A DNA stretch of 64,000 nucleotides. Source: Staphylococcus pettenkoferi. GTDB lineage: Bacteria; Bacillota; Bacilli; Staphylococcales; Staphylococcaceae. Both the position numbers and the translations under genes were made by a program. Of the stretch, positions 28,462 to 38,575 are shown piece after piece; the stretch's first letter is position 1; each line of letters begins with the position of its first letter. The notes under the pieces are model-generated. The model did not search any database. It saw only the letters and a program-made list of their open reading frames with translations, and was not told the origin of the DNA. The stretch is from positions 41,745 through 105,744 of the forward strand of contig NZ_PPRN01000017.1 of NCBI RefSeq assembly GCF_002902685.1, given 5' to 3'.

Positions 28462-30879
28462 GTGAGCTTTAATCACAAAGAAATAGAACGCAAATGGCAA
28501 CACTATTGGGATGAACATGAAACGTTTAAAGCGACTGACGACTTTGGTCAGAAGAAATTCTATGCGTTAGATATGTTTCCGTACCCATCAGGTGCAGGCT
28601 TACACGTAGGTCACCCTGAAGGTTATACGGCGACAGATATTATTTCACGTTATAAACGTATGCAAGGTTATAACGTGTTGCATCCTATGGGATGGGATGC
28701 TTTCGGCTTACCAGCGGAGCAATATGCTTTAGACACTGGGAATAACCCAAGAGCTTTTACACAACAAAATATTGATACGTTCAAGCGTCAAATCAAAGAA
28801 CTCGGCTTCAGCTACGATTGGAGTCGTGAAGTGAATACGACAGACCCTGATTACTATAAATGGACGCAATGGATCTTTATTCAACTTTATAATCAAGGGC
28901 TTGCTTACGTTGATGAAGTAGCGGTGAACTGGTGTCCTGAACTAGGCACAGTACTTTCTAATGAAGAAGTTGTAGATGGCGTCTCAGAACGTGGCGGACA
29001 TCCCGTTTACCGTCGCCCGATGAAACAATGGGTCTTGAAGATTACTGAATACGCGGATCGTTTACTTGAAGATTTAGACGATTTAGATTGGCCGGAATCA
29101 ATCAAAGACATGCAACGTAACTGGATTGGTCGTTCTGAAGGGGCATCTATTCGTTTCGATATCAAAGGGGATACAGAAGAACAAATTGAAGTGTATACGA
29201 CACGTCCAGATACAGTATATGGTTCAAGTTTCCTAGTGCTAAGCCCAGAACATCGCCTCGTTGAAACAGTGACAACTGAAGCTAAACAAGAACAAGTGAA
29301 AGCGTATCAAGAAGAAGCGGCGAAGAAATCAGACTTAGAACGTACAGGTCTTGCCAAAGAGAAATCAGGTGTATTCACTGGCGGCTACGCAATTAACCCA
29401 TTAAACGGTGAAGAAGTGCCAGTATGGATTGCAGATTATGTGCTTGCAACATACGGTACAGGTGCAGTTATGGGTGTGCCTAGTGGTGACCAACGTGACT
29501 ACGAATTCGCTCAAACATTCGATTTACCAATCATTCCTATCATCGACGGTGGAGATTTATCTAAAGAAGCCTACGATGGTGACGGACCACACATCAATTC
29601 TGGTGAATTAAACGGTTTACACAATGACGAAGCCATCGTTAAAGCAATTGAGTTACTTGAAGCCTCTGGTGCAGGTGAACGCAAAGTCAATTACAAACTA
29701 CGTGATTGGCTCTTCAGTCGCCAACGTTATTGGGGTGAACCTATTCCAGTGATTCACTGGGAAGATGGCACGATGAGTACAGTTCCCGAAGACGAATTAC
29801 CACTTTTACTACCTGAAACAGATGAAATTAAACCTTCAGGTAATGGTGAATCACCACTTGCAAACATCGATGACTTTGTGAACGTGGTAGATCCTGAAAC
29901 AGGCATGAAAGGACGTCGTGAAACAAATACGATGCCACAATGGGCAGGTAGTTGCTGGTATTACTTACGCTACATCGACCCTAATAACGACGAACAACTT
30001 GCAGATCCTGAGAAATTGAAACATTGGCTACCGGTTGACCTCTATATCGGCGGCGTAGAACATGCGGTGCTTCACTTACTTTACTCTCGTTTCTGGCATA
30101 AAGTGCTTTATGATATCGGCGTAGTGCCTACGAAAGAGCCGTTCCAGAAACTGTATAACCAAGGCATGATTCTCGGTGAGGCTAACGAGAAGATGAGTAA
30201 GTCGAAAGGTAACGTCATTAACCCAGATGATATCGTTCAATCTCATGGCGCAGATACGCTACGTCTTTACGAAATGTTCATGGGACCTTTAGATGCAGCG
30301 ATTGCATGGAGTGAAAAAGGTCTCGAAGGTTCTCGTCGTTTCTTAGATCGTATTTGGCGTTTACTCATTAACGAAGATGGTTCATTATCTGAAAAAGTGG
30401 TAAACACTAATAAGGGTACGTTAGACAAGACTTATAACCAAACTGTGAAGAAAGTCACTGAAGACTTCGAAAGCTTAAGCTTTAACACTGCTATTAGTCA
30501 ACTCATGGTCTTTATCAATGATAGTTACAAAGCAGACGAACTTTACAAACCGTATATTGAAGGTTTCGTTAAAATGCTCGCACCAATTGCACCGCACTTA
30601 GGTGAAGAGCTATGGTCTAAATTGGGTCATGACGAAACAATCACTTATGAATCTTGGCCAACATATGAAGAATCTATGTTAGTAGATGATGAAATCGAAA
30701 TTGTTGTTCAAGTTAATGGTAAATTACGAGCTAAGCTTAACATTTCTAAAGATATGTCTAAGGAAGAAATGGAAGAGGTTGCATTAGCAAATGATAATGT
30801 CAAAGCTGCTATCGAAGGTAAAGAAGTGAAGAAAGTTATAGCAGTGCCACAGAAATTGGTTAATATTGTTGCTAAATAA
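28462..30879 (+). CDS. leuS: leucyl-tRNA synthetase
   Basis: An 805-residue class Ia synthetase. HVGHP (H48-P52) is the HIGH motif, KMSKS is K577-S581, and [11 protein letters not shown] precedes the catalytic strands. The CP1 editing domain is present, with TTRPDT; its second motif reads GVPSGDQRD (338-346) where most bacterial LeuRS have AVPAHDxRD, keeping both aspartates but lacking the histidine. GTG 28462 follows GGAGGAGA. It is under the T-box leader. A small rhodanese gene follows 21 bases later. Confidence 0.97.
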   Translation: MSFNHKEIERKWQHYWDEHETFKATDDFGQKKFYALDMFPYPSGAGLHVGHPEGYTATDIISRYKRMQGYNVLHPMGWDAFGLPAEQYALDTGNNPRAFTQQNIDTFKRQIKELGFSYDWSREVNTTDPDYYKWTQWIFIQLYNQGLAYVDEVAVNWCPELGTVLSNEEVVDGVSERGGHPVYRRPMKQWVLKITEYADRLLEDLDDLDWPESIKDMQRNWIGRSEGASIRFDIKGDTEEQIEVYTTRPDTVYGSSFLVLSPEHRLVETVTTEAKQEQVKAYQEEAAKKSDLERTGLAKEKSGVFTGGYAINPLNGEEVPVWIADYVLATYGTGAVMGVPSGDQRDYEFAQTFDLPIIPIIDGGDLSKEAYDGDGPHINSGELNGLHNDEAIVKAIELLEASGAGERKVNYKLRDWLFSRQRYWGEPIPVIHWEDGTMSTVPEDELPLLLPETDEIKPSGNGESPLANIDDFVNVVDPETGMKGRRETNTMPQWAGSCWYYLRYIDPNNDEQLADPEKLKHWLPVDLYIGGVEHAVLHLLYSRFWHKVLYDIGVVPTKEPFQKLYNQGMILGEANEKMSKSKGNVINPDDIVQSHGADTLRLYEMFMGPLDAAIAWSEKGLEGSRRFLDRIWRLLINEDGSLSEKVVNTNKGTLDKTYNQTVKKVTEDFESLSFNTAISQLMVFINDSYKADELYKPYIEGFVKMLAPIAPHLGEELWSKLGHDETITYESWPTYEESMLVDDEIEIVVQVNGKLRAKLNISKDMSKEEMEEVALANDNVKAAIEGKEVKKVIAVPQKLVNIVAK

Positions 30880-30900
30880 GAGAAAAGGAGCGTTTTAATT

Positions 30901-31212
30901 ATGGAAAGCATTACAGTAGATCAATTAAAAGAGAAGATCTTAGATTCCAACCCAGTCAACATTGTTGATGTTCGTACTGACGAAGAAACAGCAATGGGTA
31001 CAATTCCAGGAGCAAAAACGATTCCGATGGATCAAATTGAAGATAATCTTAGCTATTTCGATAAAGATCAAACATACTACATCGTATGTAAAGTAGGCGG
31101 CCGTAGTGCGAAAGTCGTTCAATATTTACAATCTCAAGGCATTCACGCAGTCAACGTTGAAGGCGGCATGGATGCTTGGGGCGATGAAGGTTTAGAAATC
31201 GACAGTATCTAA
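30901..31212 (+). CDS. rhodanese-like sulfurtransferase
   Basis: A 103-residue single-domain rhodanese. The active-site cysteine is C63 in VCKVGGRSAKV, and VNIVDVRTDEET is the N-terminal CH2A motif. It transfers sulfane sulfur from thiosulfate or persulfides; partners are not known here. AAAAGGAGCG precedes ATG 30901, and it sits 21 bases after leuS, so it is probably cotranscribed under the T-box. A strong terminator follows. Confidence 0.92.
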   Translation: MESITVDQLKEKILDSNPVNIVDVRTDEETAMGTIPGAKTIPMDQIEDNLSYFDKDQTYYIVCKVGGRSAKVVQYLQSQGIHAVNVEGGMDAWGDEGLEIDSI

Positions 31213-31256
31213 TTGCTGAGTGAAATGAACGTAAATGTTTAAGTATATTTAAATGA

Positions 31257-31298
31257 AATCACCCGAAGATGATGGAAAGTCATCTTCGGGTGATTTTT
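31257..31298. terminator. Terminator after rhodanese gene
   Basis: AATCACCCGAAGATGA (31257-31272) pairs perfectly with TCATCTTCGGGTGATT (31280-31295), T run follows; near-symmetric A/T flanks allow use on both strands. Confidence 0.92.
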
Positions 31299-31413
31299 GA
31301 GTTCATTTAAGATTTTAGCAGCACGGTAATGTGAGTTCTAGATATTGTGAATCGTAGTGTTCGCACATGGGTGAGGTGAAATAACTTTTAACCATAAGCT
31401 CACACGTTTGCTT

Positions 31414-32688
31414 TTACTCATCAGTGTGACTGTCAGGAACGAACTGACCTGCGTTGAGCCCAGCTACATGTCCTGTGACCAGTGCACTCGTAATATTATA
31501 GCCACCCGTGTAGCCGTGAATATCAAGCACTTCACCACTGAAGAAGAGGCCTGGAACGAGTTTGGACATCATCGTCTTCGGATAAAGCTCTTTCAATTTC
31601 ACGCCACCGCCAGTGACAAATGCTTTATCTAAAGGAAGGGTGCCGTTAACGCTAAATTCAAAGTGTTTGAGCTGTGAGACTAACGCTTGTAGTTGTACAT
31701 TAGATAAATGATGGCCCGTCAAATCATGTGGAATCTCTGCTTGTTCAAGCATAAAGAGTAAATAACGTTCCTCAACTAAACCGTGTAGACTATTCTTCAC
31801 CGCTTTATCAGGTGCGTCTTGAATCATTTGACGAATTTGCGCTTGCAACTGATCTTGTTTCATCTCAGGAAAGACATCGAGGCTCATACGTACATCTTGG
31901 CGCTTTTGTTTCTGTTGCTCTTTGTAAACAAACTGACTACATCTTAAAGCGGCTGGACCACTGATGCCGAAATGGGTGAAGATCATGTCCATTTGATGTG
32001 TGATTCGCGCTTTACCATTTTTCTTCAGTACAGATAACGCTACATCTTTAAGGCTCAAGCCTTTAAGTCGTTTGTTTTTGATAAAAGGTTCTGGAGATTT
32101 AATAGGTACTTCTGTAGCGAAGAGTTCTGTAATCGTGTGACCCAGCCTTTCCGCGAAACGATAACCATCCCCAGTAGACCCTGTTTGAGGCACACTCGTT
32201 CCACCTGTACTAATGATGACGGTGCGTGAATGAACTTGTGCTTGATTATTCAAGGTAAGCGTAAAATAATCTTCGTGATGCTCAATTTGATTGACTTGTG
32301 TTTCTTCTATCACTTCGACACCTTGGTCGTAAATCGTTTGAGTAAGGGTATCTACAACGTCTTGCGCTTTGTTAGATACTGGAAACATTCGGCCATGGTC
32401 TTCTTCTTTCAGTTTTACGCCACGACTCTCGAAGAATTCGATAATAGATTCATTGTCAAAGATAGAGAAAGGACTATAAAGAAATTTACCGTTCCCAGGA
32501 ATGTTTTGAATAATTTCTGCATAAGGGAGACGATTCGTTACATTACAGCGACCGCCACCTGAAATTTTTAATTTACGTCCTAAACCTTTTTTCTTTTCAA
32601 TCAGCAAGACATTATCGCTATGTTGGCTTGCTGCGACGGCTGCCATACTTCCGCTCGGTCCGCCGCCAATGATTACTGTTTGATACAT
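31414..32688 (-). CDS. HI0933/YtfP-type NAD(P)/FAD-dependent oxidoreductase
   Basis: A 424-residue flavoprotein of the HI0933 (BaiN-like) family. The FAD site is VIIGGGPSGSMAA, followed by LLIEKKKGLGRKLKISGGGRCNVTN, which is the family signature; VTGGGVKLKEL and the C-terminal GEVLDIHGYTGGYNI are also diagnostic. Family members are poorly understood; roles in RNA modification and bile-acid reduction have been proposed. ATG at 32686-32688 has a GGAGG site. It is divergent from the flippase gene. Confidence 0.88.
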   Translation of the reverse strand: MYQTVIIGGGPSGSMAAVAASQHSDNVLLIEKKKGLGRKLKISGGGRCNVTNRLPYAEIIQNIPGNGKFLYSPFSIFDNESIIEFFESRGVKLKEEDHGRMFPVSNKAQDVVDTLTQTIYDQGVEVIEETQVNQIEHHEDYFTLTLNNQAQVHSRTVIISTGGTSVPQTGSTGDGYRFAERLGHTITELFATEVPIKSPEPFIKNKRLKGLSLKDVALSVLKKNGKARITHQMDMIFTHFGISGPAALRCSQFVYKEQQKQKRQDVRMSLDVFPEMKQDQLQAQIRQMIQDAPDKAVKNSLHGLVEERYLLFMLEQAEIPHDLTGHHLSNVQLQALVSQLKHFEFSVNGTLPLDKAFVTGGGVKLKELYPKTMMSKLVPGLFFSGEVLDIHGYTGGYNITSALVTGHVAGLNAGQFVPDSHTDE

Positions 32689-32846
32689 GCTTAATCCTCC
32701 ATTTTAGGATAATCCGTTTACTCATTAGTGTATTATAGCAATCTTAGTTAGTATGTTATAGGGGAAGTATGTGAGAATTTCTCAAACTTTCAGTGTCAAC
32801 ATGATATAATATCTCGCAGCGATAATCATTTTATAGTAATATAGTT

Positions 32847-32875
32847 TTGAAAAATCAGTCGTATAACGTTATGAT
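32847..32875 (+). promoter_or_regulatory. Promoter of the MurJ-type flippase gene
   Basis: TTGAAA (32847-32852), a 17-base spacer, then TATGAT (32870-32875), 50 bases before the gene. It is a good SigA-type match. Confidence 0.5.
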
Positions 32876-32925
32876 AAAATTTATGGTAATTATAGAAAAA
32901 CTTAATTAAAGATAGGAAGATAAGG

Positions 32926-34563
32926 ATGAGTGAAAGTAAAGAATTAGTGAGGGGAACGTTTCTCATTACATTGAGTATCTTGATCACCAAAGTGCTCGGT
33001 GTAATTTACAACATTCCTTTCTATCACATTATGGGGGATGAGAAGAATCTCGCCCCATTCAGTTATGCTTACACGCCGTATAATATCGCTATTGCAGTAG
33101 CGACGGCAGGTGTACCACTCGCAGCGTCTAAATATGTTTCTAAATATAATGCTTTAGGCGCCTACAAAGTGAGTCGCAAGCTCTACCGTTCGAGCTTTAT
33201 CGTGATGGCGATTACCGGTATCATTGGTTTTTTAGTGCTTTACGGCCTAGCGCCAACGATTGCACACGTTACGCTCGCCCATGAGAATGGTGCACAAGGT
33301 GGCTGGACACTCGCTGATATCACGTGGATTATACGAATTATTAGTTTCGTAGTTATCTTTATTCCACTATTAGCGACATGGCGAGGTGTCTTCCAAGGTT
33401 ACAAGTCAATGGGACCTACCGCTGTGTCAGAAGTGACAGAGCAAGTTGCACGAATTCTATTCATCTTAGTCGGTGCATACTTAGTGCTCAACGTCTATAA
33501 TGGCTCACTATTATTAGCCAATGGTGTAGCTACATTCGGTGCCGCAGTCGGTGCGATTATCGGTATCTTCACCCTGTGGTATTATTGGCGCAAAAGAAAG
33601 TCAAATATTGAGCAGATGGTTCAAGAAGACCACACCGATATAGATGTATCTTATGGACAAATGTACAAGGAAATTATTTCGTACAGTATTCCTTTCGTTA
33701 TCGTTAGCTTGAACTTCCCACTCTTTAACATGGTGGACCAGTTTACACATAACTTTGCTTTGGGGTTAGCAGGCGTGCCGCAAAGTTTACACGATAGTTT
33801 CTTTACGATGCTGAACTTCACGACAAATAAGATTGTCATGATTCCAACATCGTTATCAGCTGGATTTGCAGTCAGCTTAATTCCATTTATCACGAAGACC
33901 TTTGCATCCGGTGAAACAACAGAAATGCACCGTCAAATTCGTACATCTCTAGGTGTGTTGATGTTTATCACAGTACCTGCAAGTTTAGGCATTATGGCGC
34001 TGGCGTCACCACTGTACACAGTATTCTACAAATTCCAACCCGATGGTAGTTTACTATTGTTCTTCTATGCGCCAGTATCGATCTTAATTGCATTGTTAAG
34101 TGTGACAGCTTCTATGCTTCAAGGTATCGATAAACAGAAACTTACTGTCTTTGTCATCTTAGCAGCAGTCGTGATTAAACTCGGTTTAAACATACCATTG
34201 ATTATGCTGTTCCACACACCAGGTGCGGTGCTTTCAACAGGTATTGCGTTGTTGTTCGCTAATATTTGTAATTTAATTATTTTAAAGGTTTATGCGAAAT
34301 ATGATTTCCGTGAAACCTGGATTCAATTTGGTAAAATATTCATGTACGGCTTTATCATGATGATTGGTGTAGAACTGACATTCTTCGTTCTTCAATTGTT
34401 CTTATCACCAGTTAGCAAAGTAAACGCGCTCATCATTCTTATCGTAGGTGTTATTGTTGGTGCTTTGATTTACGGCATAATCTCTATGAAGACTCATCTT
34501 GCGGATGAATTCTTAGGTGATATCCCGAACAAGATACGTAGCAAGTTAGGATTTTTAAAATGA
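32926..34563 (+). CDS. murJ: MurJ-type lipid II flippase (MATE/polysaccharide transporter)
   Basis: A 545-residue MOP-superfamily membrane protein with about 14 hydrophobic segments, starting KELVRGTFLITLSILITKVLGVIYNIP. In S. aureus the gene here (SAV1754) was identified by chemical genetics as the lipid II flippase MurJ. The protein moves undecaprenyl-linked wall precursor across the membrane. AGGAAG precedes ATG 32926. Its stop overlaps the start of the pseudouridine synthase gene (ATGA), indicating coupling. Confidence 0.85.
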   Translation: MSESKELVRGTFLITLSILITKVLGVIYNIPFYHIMGDEKNLAPFSYAYTPYNIAIAVATAGVPLAASKYVSKYNALGAYKVSRKLYRSSFIVMAITGIIGFLVLYGLAPTIAHVTLAHENGAQGGWTLADITWIIRIISFVVIFIPLLATWRGVFQGYKSMGPTAVSEVTEQVARILFILVGAYLVLNVYNGSLLLANGVATFGAAVGAIIGIFTLWYYWRKRKSNIEQMVQEDHTDIDVSYGQMYKEIISYSIPFVIVSLNFPLFNMVDQFTHNFALGLAGVPQSLHDSFFTMLNFTTNKIVMIPTSLSAGFAVSLIPFITKTFASGETTEMHRQIRTSLGVLMFITVPASLGIMALASPLYTVFYKFQPDGSLLLFFYAPVSILIALLSVTASMLQGIDKQKLTVFVILAAVVIKLGLNIPLIMLFHTPGAVLSTGIALLFANICNLIILKVYAKYDFRETWIQFGKIFMYGFIMMIGVELTFFVLQLFLSPVSKVNALIILIVGVIVGALIYGIISMKTHLADEFLGDIPNKIRSKLGFLK

Positions 34564-35255
34564 GAATAGATAAATACTTAGCTCAAATGGGTGTGGGCAC
34601 GCGTTCAGAAGTGAGGCAGTTATTGAAAAAAGGACGCGTGACGATTAATGATAAGGTCGAAAAGTCCCCAAAAGTGCATGTGGATCCAGAGAACGACGAG
34701 ATAATCTGTGATGGCGAGACGATAGCTTATATCGATAAAGTTTATCTCATGCTGAATAAACCTCAAGACGTAATTTCAGCAACTGAAGATGACGCTCAGC
34801 GTACGGTGATAGATCTGATTCCAGAATATCAACATTTAGGTATCTTTCCTGTAGGCCGTTTAGATAAAGATACTGAGGGACTCTTGCTAATTACGAACGA
34901 CGGACAATTTAATCATGATTTGATGAGCCCTAAAAAACATGTGGCCAAAACTTATGAAGTGCTATCAGAAAAAAATATTACCAATCATGATATAGATATG
35001 TTTAAATCGGGTATAGAGTTAAATGATGGTGCTACGAAACCAGCTCTACTGAAACAAACTGATACTCCCAATCAATCGTTAGTAACTCTATATGAGGGAC
35101 GGTATCATCAAGTTAAGCGAATGTTTCATGCCATAGACAATGAGGTAAGGGCATTGAAACGCATCAAGATTGGAGCACTTCCACTTGATGAAGATTTAGC
35201 TCCTGGTACGTATCGCCAATTAACTCAGGAAGAATTAGAGTTACTGAAACAATAA
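34560..35255 (+). CDS. rsuA: RsuA-family 16S rRNA pseudouridine synthase
   Basis: A 231-residue synthase with an N-terminal S4 RNA-binding domain (RIDKYLAQMGVGTRSEVRQ) and the catalytic RsuA/RluB core. The active aspartate is D102 in VGRLDKDTEGLLL. The family isomerises uridine in rRNA (position 516 of 16S in E. coli). ATG overlaps the flippase stop by 4 bases. Target residue here is inference. Confidence 0.9.
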   Translation: MRIDKYLAQMGVGTRSEVRQLLKKGRVTINDKVEKSPKVHVDPENDEIICDGETIAYIDKVYLMLNKPQDVISATEDDAQRTVIDLIPEYQHLGIFPVGRLDKDTEGLLLITNDGQFNHDLMSPKKHVAKTYEVLSEKNITNHDIDMFKSGIELNDGATKPALLKQTDTPNQSLVTLYEGRYHQVKRMFHAIDNEVRALKRIKIGALPLDEDLAPGTYRQLTQEELELLKQ

Positions 35256-35277
35256 CTATAAAAAAGAGGTGTTAATT

Positions 35278-35766
35278 ATGTCTAAGTTTCTTAAAGTTGT
35301 ATTAGGACTTGGCGGTGTTGCCGCAGCAGTACTTTTATCTCGCAAAGAAAACAGAGATAGATTAAAGGAAGAGTACAACAAATACAAAGAAGATCCAGAA
35401 GGCTACAAACAGAACGCGAAAGAGGTAGCTGAATCTTATAAAGAGAACGCGAAAGAAGCGGCTCAGAATTATAAAGAGAAAGCAAGCTCTGTAGCAAGCG
35501 ACTTCCAAGAAAAAGCTGGAGACACTATCGAAGAAGTGAAGAAAGATCCTAAAGCCTATGCGAAAAAGGTGAAAGAAGATCCGAAAGGCTTCTTAAATGA
35601 ACAAAAAGAACGCTTCATCACTGGTGAAGAGAAAAAAGAAGACCACGTTGAAGAAGCACGCTTCGCTGACGAAGGTGCTGTAGATCCTTCAAACAACTTA
35701 CGTGTGGTTTCTGAAGAAGATTTGAAAAATAATCAAAACCAACCTAAACAAGATAAAAACAAATAA
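35278..35766 (+). CDS. YtxH-domain protein with KEDP/YKENAKE repeats
   Basis: A 162-residue protein with one N-terminal membrane helix (about residues 5-18) and a highly charged, helical remainder. Repeats such as YKQNAKEVAES, YKENAKEAAQN, YKEKASS recur, then DPKAYAKKVKEDPKGF; it resembles apolipoprotein/LEA-like helices. The family is called YtxH. ATG 35278 follows AAAGAGG; GTG at 35269 is rejected. It may be cotranscribed with rsuA and ends at a terminator. Confidence 0.8.
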   Translation: MSKFLKVVLGLGGVAAAVLLSRKENRDRLKEEYNKYKEDPEGYKQNAKEVAESYKENAKEAAQNYKEKASSVASDFQEKAGDTIEEVKKDPKAYAKKVKEDPKGFLNEQKERFITGEEKKEDHVEEARFADEGAVDPSNNLRVVSEEDLKNNQNQPKQDKNK

Positions 35767-35780
35767 TAATTGAGATTTGT

Positions 35781-35815
35781 GCTTGGCTTACATATGTTGT
35801 GGGCCAAGCTTTTTT
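35781..35815 (+). terminator. Terminator after YtxH-type gene
   Basis: GCTTGGC (35781-35787) pairs with GCCAAGC (35803-35809), six T follow. Confidence 0.9.
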
Positions 35816-35942
35816 AATCAAGGAGAATTGTCGTCAAGGGTTCGTATCATTAAAACCAAAGCAAGTCGCATCCATATCTGAATGAACTTTGATTTTTAGT
35901 GCAGATGTGTTCATAGAAGGCGAGAGTATATGACATTAAAGT

Positions 35943-35975
35943 TCAGAATTATTTAAACAGTAGAAATTATTCTGA
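35943..35975. repeat. Inverted repeat upstream of pepV
   Basis: TCAGAATTATTT (35943-35954) and AAATTATTCTGA (35964-35975) are inverted with one mismatch and a 9-base spacer, about 90 bases before pepV. It could be an operator or hairpin. The rest of the gap shows nothing assignable. Confidence 0.4.
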
Positions 35976-36064
35976 GAAATTTGTTCTTCCCACTGTAGTT
36001 CGCGCTTAATTTGATGTAGAATAAAGAGAAACCCAGTTTTTTAAACAAAGGAAGTTGATAAGTA

Positions 36065-37474
36065 ATGTGGAAAGAAAAAGTACAAGCGTATGAAGATCAA
36101 ATCATTGAAGATTTGAAAGGATTACTATCAATTGAAAGTGTCAGAGACGATAACAAGGCATCTGAAGATAATCCAGTAGGTCCTGGCCCACGCAAAGCAT
36201 TAGACTACATGTATCAATTAGCTGACCGAGATGGTTTCAATACACATGATGTAGACCATATCGCAGGTCGTTTAGAAGCAGGTGCAGGCGATGACGTATT
36301 CGGTATACTTTGTCACGTGGATGTTGTGCCAGCTGGAGAAGGTTGGGATAGCGATCCATTCGATCCAGTTGTAACTGACGATCGCATTATTGCGCGTGGT
36401 TCACTTGATGATAAAGGACCAACGATTGCGGCTTACTACGCTGTGAAGATTCTCAATGAAATGAATGTAGATTGGAAGAAACGTATACATATCATCATTG
36501 GTACGGATGAAGAATCTGACTGGTTATGTACAGACCGTTATTTCAAGACTGAAGAAATGCCGAAATTAGGTTTCGCCCCTGATGCTGAATTCCCTGCTAT
36601 TCATGGTGAAAAGGGGATTAGTGTCTTCGATATCGTGCAAGATCAGAAAGATGATGACGATGATGAACCAGAATATGAATTATACGCTTTTGAATCTGGT
36701 CAACGTTATAACATGGTACCTGATCAAGCAACAGCACGTCTATTCGTTAAAGAAAATATGACAGATGTTATTCAGAACTTTGAACAATTCTTAGTAGAAC
36801 ATCAACTTGAAGGTTCCAATTATGTTGATAGTGGCATCTTGCACTTGAACGTGGAAGGTAAAGCTGTTCATGGTATGGACCCATCTATCGGTGTGAATGC
36901 CGGATTGTATTTACTTCATTTCCTAGCGACGCTCAATTTAGACAAGACAGCTACGAACTTCGTACAAATCGGTGAAAGATATTTATTTGAATCTCATTTT
37001 GGTGAAAAAATGGGAATGAAATTCCACACTGACAACATGGGCGATGTTACGACAAACGTCGGTGTAGTGAGCTATGATAACCAAGAAGGCGGTAAATTCG
37101 GTGTGAACCTACGTTATCCGCAAGGTTTCGAATTTGATAAATCGATGGCCCGTTTCGAAGAAGAAATCAAAGCATTTGGTTTCAGTATCGATATGGGTAA
37201 AGTCCAAGAGCCCCACTATGTTGAGAAAGATGACCCATTTGTACAGAAACTTGTTGAAGCTTACCGCAATCAAACAGGTGACAATTCTGAACCTTATACT
37301 ATCGGTGGCGGTACGTATGCACGTAATTTAGATAAAGGTGTGGCATTTGGTGCGATGTTCCCAGAGTCTGAAGATCTCATGCATCAGAAGAACGAATACA
37401 TTACGAAGGATCAATTATTCCGCGCAACGAGTATTTACTTAGAAGCACTTTATTCAATCTGTGTGGAGGGATAG
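36065..37474 (+). CDS. pepV: dipeptidase PepV (M20 family)
   Basis: A 469-residue dinuclear zinc dipeptidase. H84 and D86 (CHVDVVPAG), the catalytic glutamate pair E149/E150 (TDEESDW), and the lid domain typical of PepV are present; GGGTYARNL lies near the C-terminus. PepV releases amino acids from dipeptides and in S. aureus its loss affects D-alanine supply. ATG 36065 follows AAAGGAAG. It is 2 bases from dat, so they form an operon. Confidence 0.93.
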   Translation: MWKEKVQAYEDQIIEDLKGLLSIESVRDDNKASEDNPVGPGPRKALDYMYQLADRDGFNTHDVDHIAGRLEAGAGDDVFGILCHVDVVPAGEGWDSDPFDPVVTDDRIIARGSLDDKGPTIAAYYAVKILNEMNVDWKKRIHIIIGTDEESDWLCTDRYFKTEEMPKLGFAPDAEFPAIHGEKGISVFDIVQDQKDDDDDEPEYELYAFESGQRYNMVPDQATARLFVKENMTDVIQNFEQFLVEHQLEGSNYVDSGILHLNVEGKAVHGMDPSIGVNAGLYLLHFLATLNLDKTATNFVQIGERYLFESHFGEKMGMKFHTDNMGDVTTNVGVVSYDNQEGGKFGVNLRYPQGFEFDKSMARFEEEIKAFGFSIDMGKVQEPHYVEKDDPFVQKLVEAYRNQTGDNSEPYTIGGGTYARNLDKGVAFGAMFPESEDLMHQKNEYITKDQLFRATSIYLEALYSICVEG

Positions 37475-37476
37475 TT

Positions 37477-38325
37477 ATGACAAAGGTATTAATCAATCAG
37501 AAACTCGTAGACGAACAAGAAGCAACCATTCCATACAATGATCGTGGATTTATTTTTGGGGATGGTATTTACGAATATATTCGCGTTTATAACAATAAGA
37601 TTTTTACAGCTAAAGAACATTTCGAGCGTTTGTTACGTAGTGCGAATGAAATCGGCTTAGACATCGACCACACGGTAGACTCTTTAACGGAGCTCGTGAA
37701 AGAACTCGTCGTAGCAAACAAGATTGTGAATGGTGGCGTTTATCTCCAAATCACACGTGGTGCTGCACCTCGTGATCATCGTTTCCCAACTCCGCCAGTT
37801 GAGCCAACGTTGATGGGCTTTAGTAAAAGTTACGGACGCCCGTTCAAAGATATGGACCAAGGTATTAGTGCAGTAACTACTGAGGACATTCGCTGGTTAC
37901 GTTGTGATATTAAAAGTTTAAACCTACTCGGTAATGTGCTTGCACGAGAATATGCAGAAAAATATAACGCTGACGAAGCGATTCAACATAGAGATGGTAT
38001 CGTTACAGAGGGATCAGCGAGTAACGCATATGCTGTGAAAGACGGCGTGATTTATACACATCCAATCAATAACTACATTCTGAACGGTATCACGCGTCAA
38101 GTTGTGAGCTGGATTTGTGAAGATGAAGGCATTCCATTTAAAGAAGAAACATTTGATGTGGACTTCCTTAAAAATGCGGATGAAGTGATTATCACGAATA
38201 CCTCTGTAGAAATCATGGGTGTGATTAAATTAGATGGTGAACAGGTCGGTAATGGTCAAGTAGGTCCGATTACGAAACAACTTCAAACACGATTTAATCA
38301 CTACATTGATACGCATTGTGTTTAA
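37477..38325 (+). CDS. dat: D-alanine aminotransferase
   Basis: A 282-residue fold-type IV PLP transaminase making D-glutamate from D-alanine, a wall precursor supply route. The PLP lysine is K146 ([11 protein letters not shown]) and the N-terminal [20 protein letters not shown] is typical for Dat. The GGAGGG ribosome site lies in the pepV end. Pairing with pepV links dipeptide breakdown to D-amino acid metabolism. A terminator follows. Confidence 0.95.
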   Translation: MTKVLINQKLVDEQEATIPYNDRGFIFGDGIYEYIRVYNNKIFTAKEHFERLLRSANEIGLDIDHTVDSLTELVKELVVANKIVNGGVYLQITRGAAPRDHRFPTPPVEPTLMGFSKSYGRPFKDMDQGISAVTTEDIRWLRCDIKSLNLLGNVLAREYAEKYNADEAIQHRDGIVTEGSASNAYAVKDGVIYTHPINNYILNGITRQVVSWICEDEGIPFKEETFDVDFLKNADEVIITNTSVEIMGVIKLDGEQVGNGQVGPITKQLQTRFNHYIDTHCV

Positions 38326-38343
38326 GAGTAACTGAAGTGACTG

Positions 38344-38395
38344 AGCACTTTGAGAGAGGGCGAAAGCATCTCGTCTTCTTTTAAAGTGCTTTTTT
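38344..38395 (+). terminator. Terminator after dat
   Basis: AGCACTTT (38344-38351) pairs with AAAGTGCT (38383-38390), T run follows. Confidence 0.85.
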
Positions 38396-38440
38396 CTTTT
38401 CATGTAAGTGCGTTTTTCACTATCGTGGAGGAGAACAATT

Positions 38441-38500
38441 GTGATATATTATGTGAGTTGCTCTAACAATTTGGGTAAGAGAAATGTGATGACAGATTAA
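38441..38500 (+). CDS. possible 19-residue peptide (weak call)
   Basis: GTG at 38441, preceded by GGAGGAG with 7 bases spacing, opens 19 codons to a TAA; the product begins MIYYVSCSNNLGKRN. It ends within a second hairpin (TGATGACA with TGTTATCA) that may stop transcription. No membrane or known signal motif is seen. Listed for its strong ribosome site only. Confidence 0.25.
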   Translation: MIYYVSCSNNLGKRNVMTD

Positions 38501-38575
38501 AAATTTTGTTATCATCTCTTTACTTTTTTGTGACATTTTTAAAATAAACGACATACTTACTAAGTCTTAAGACCG

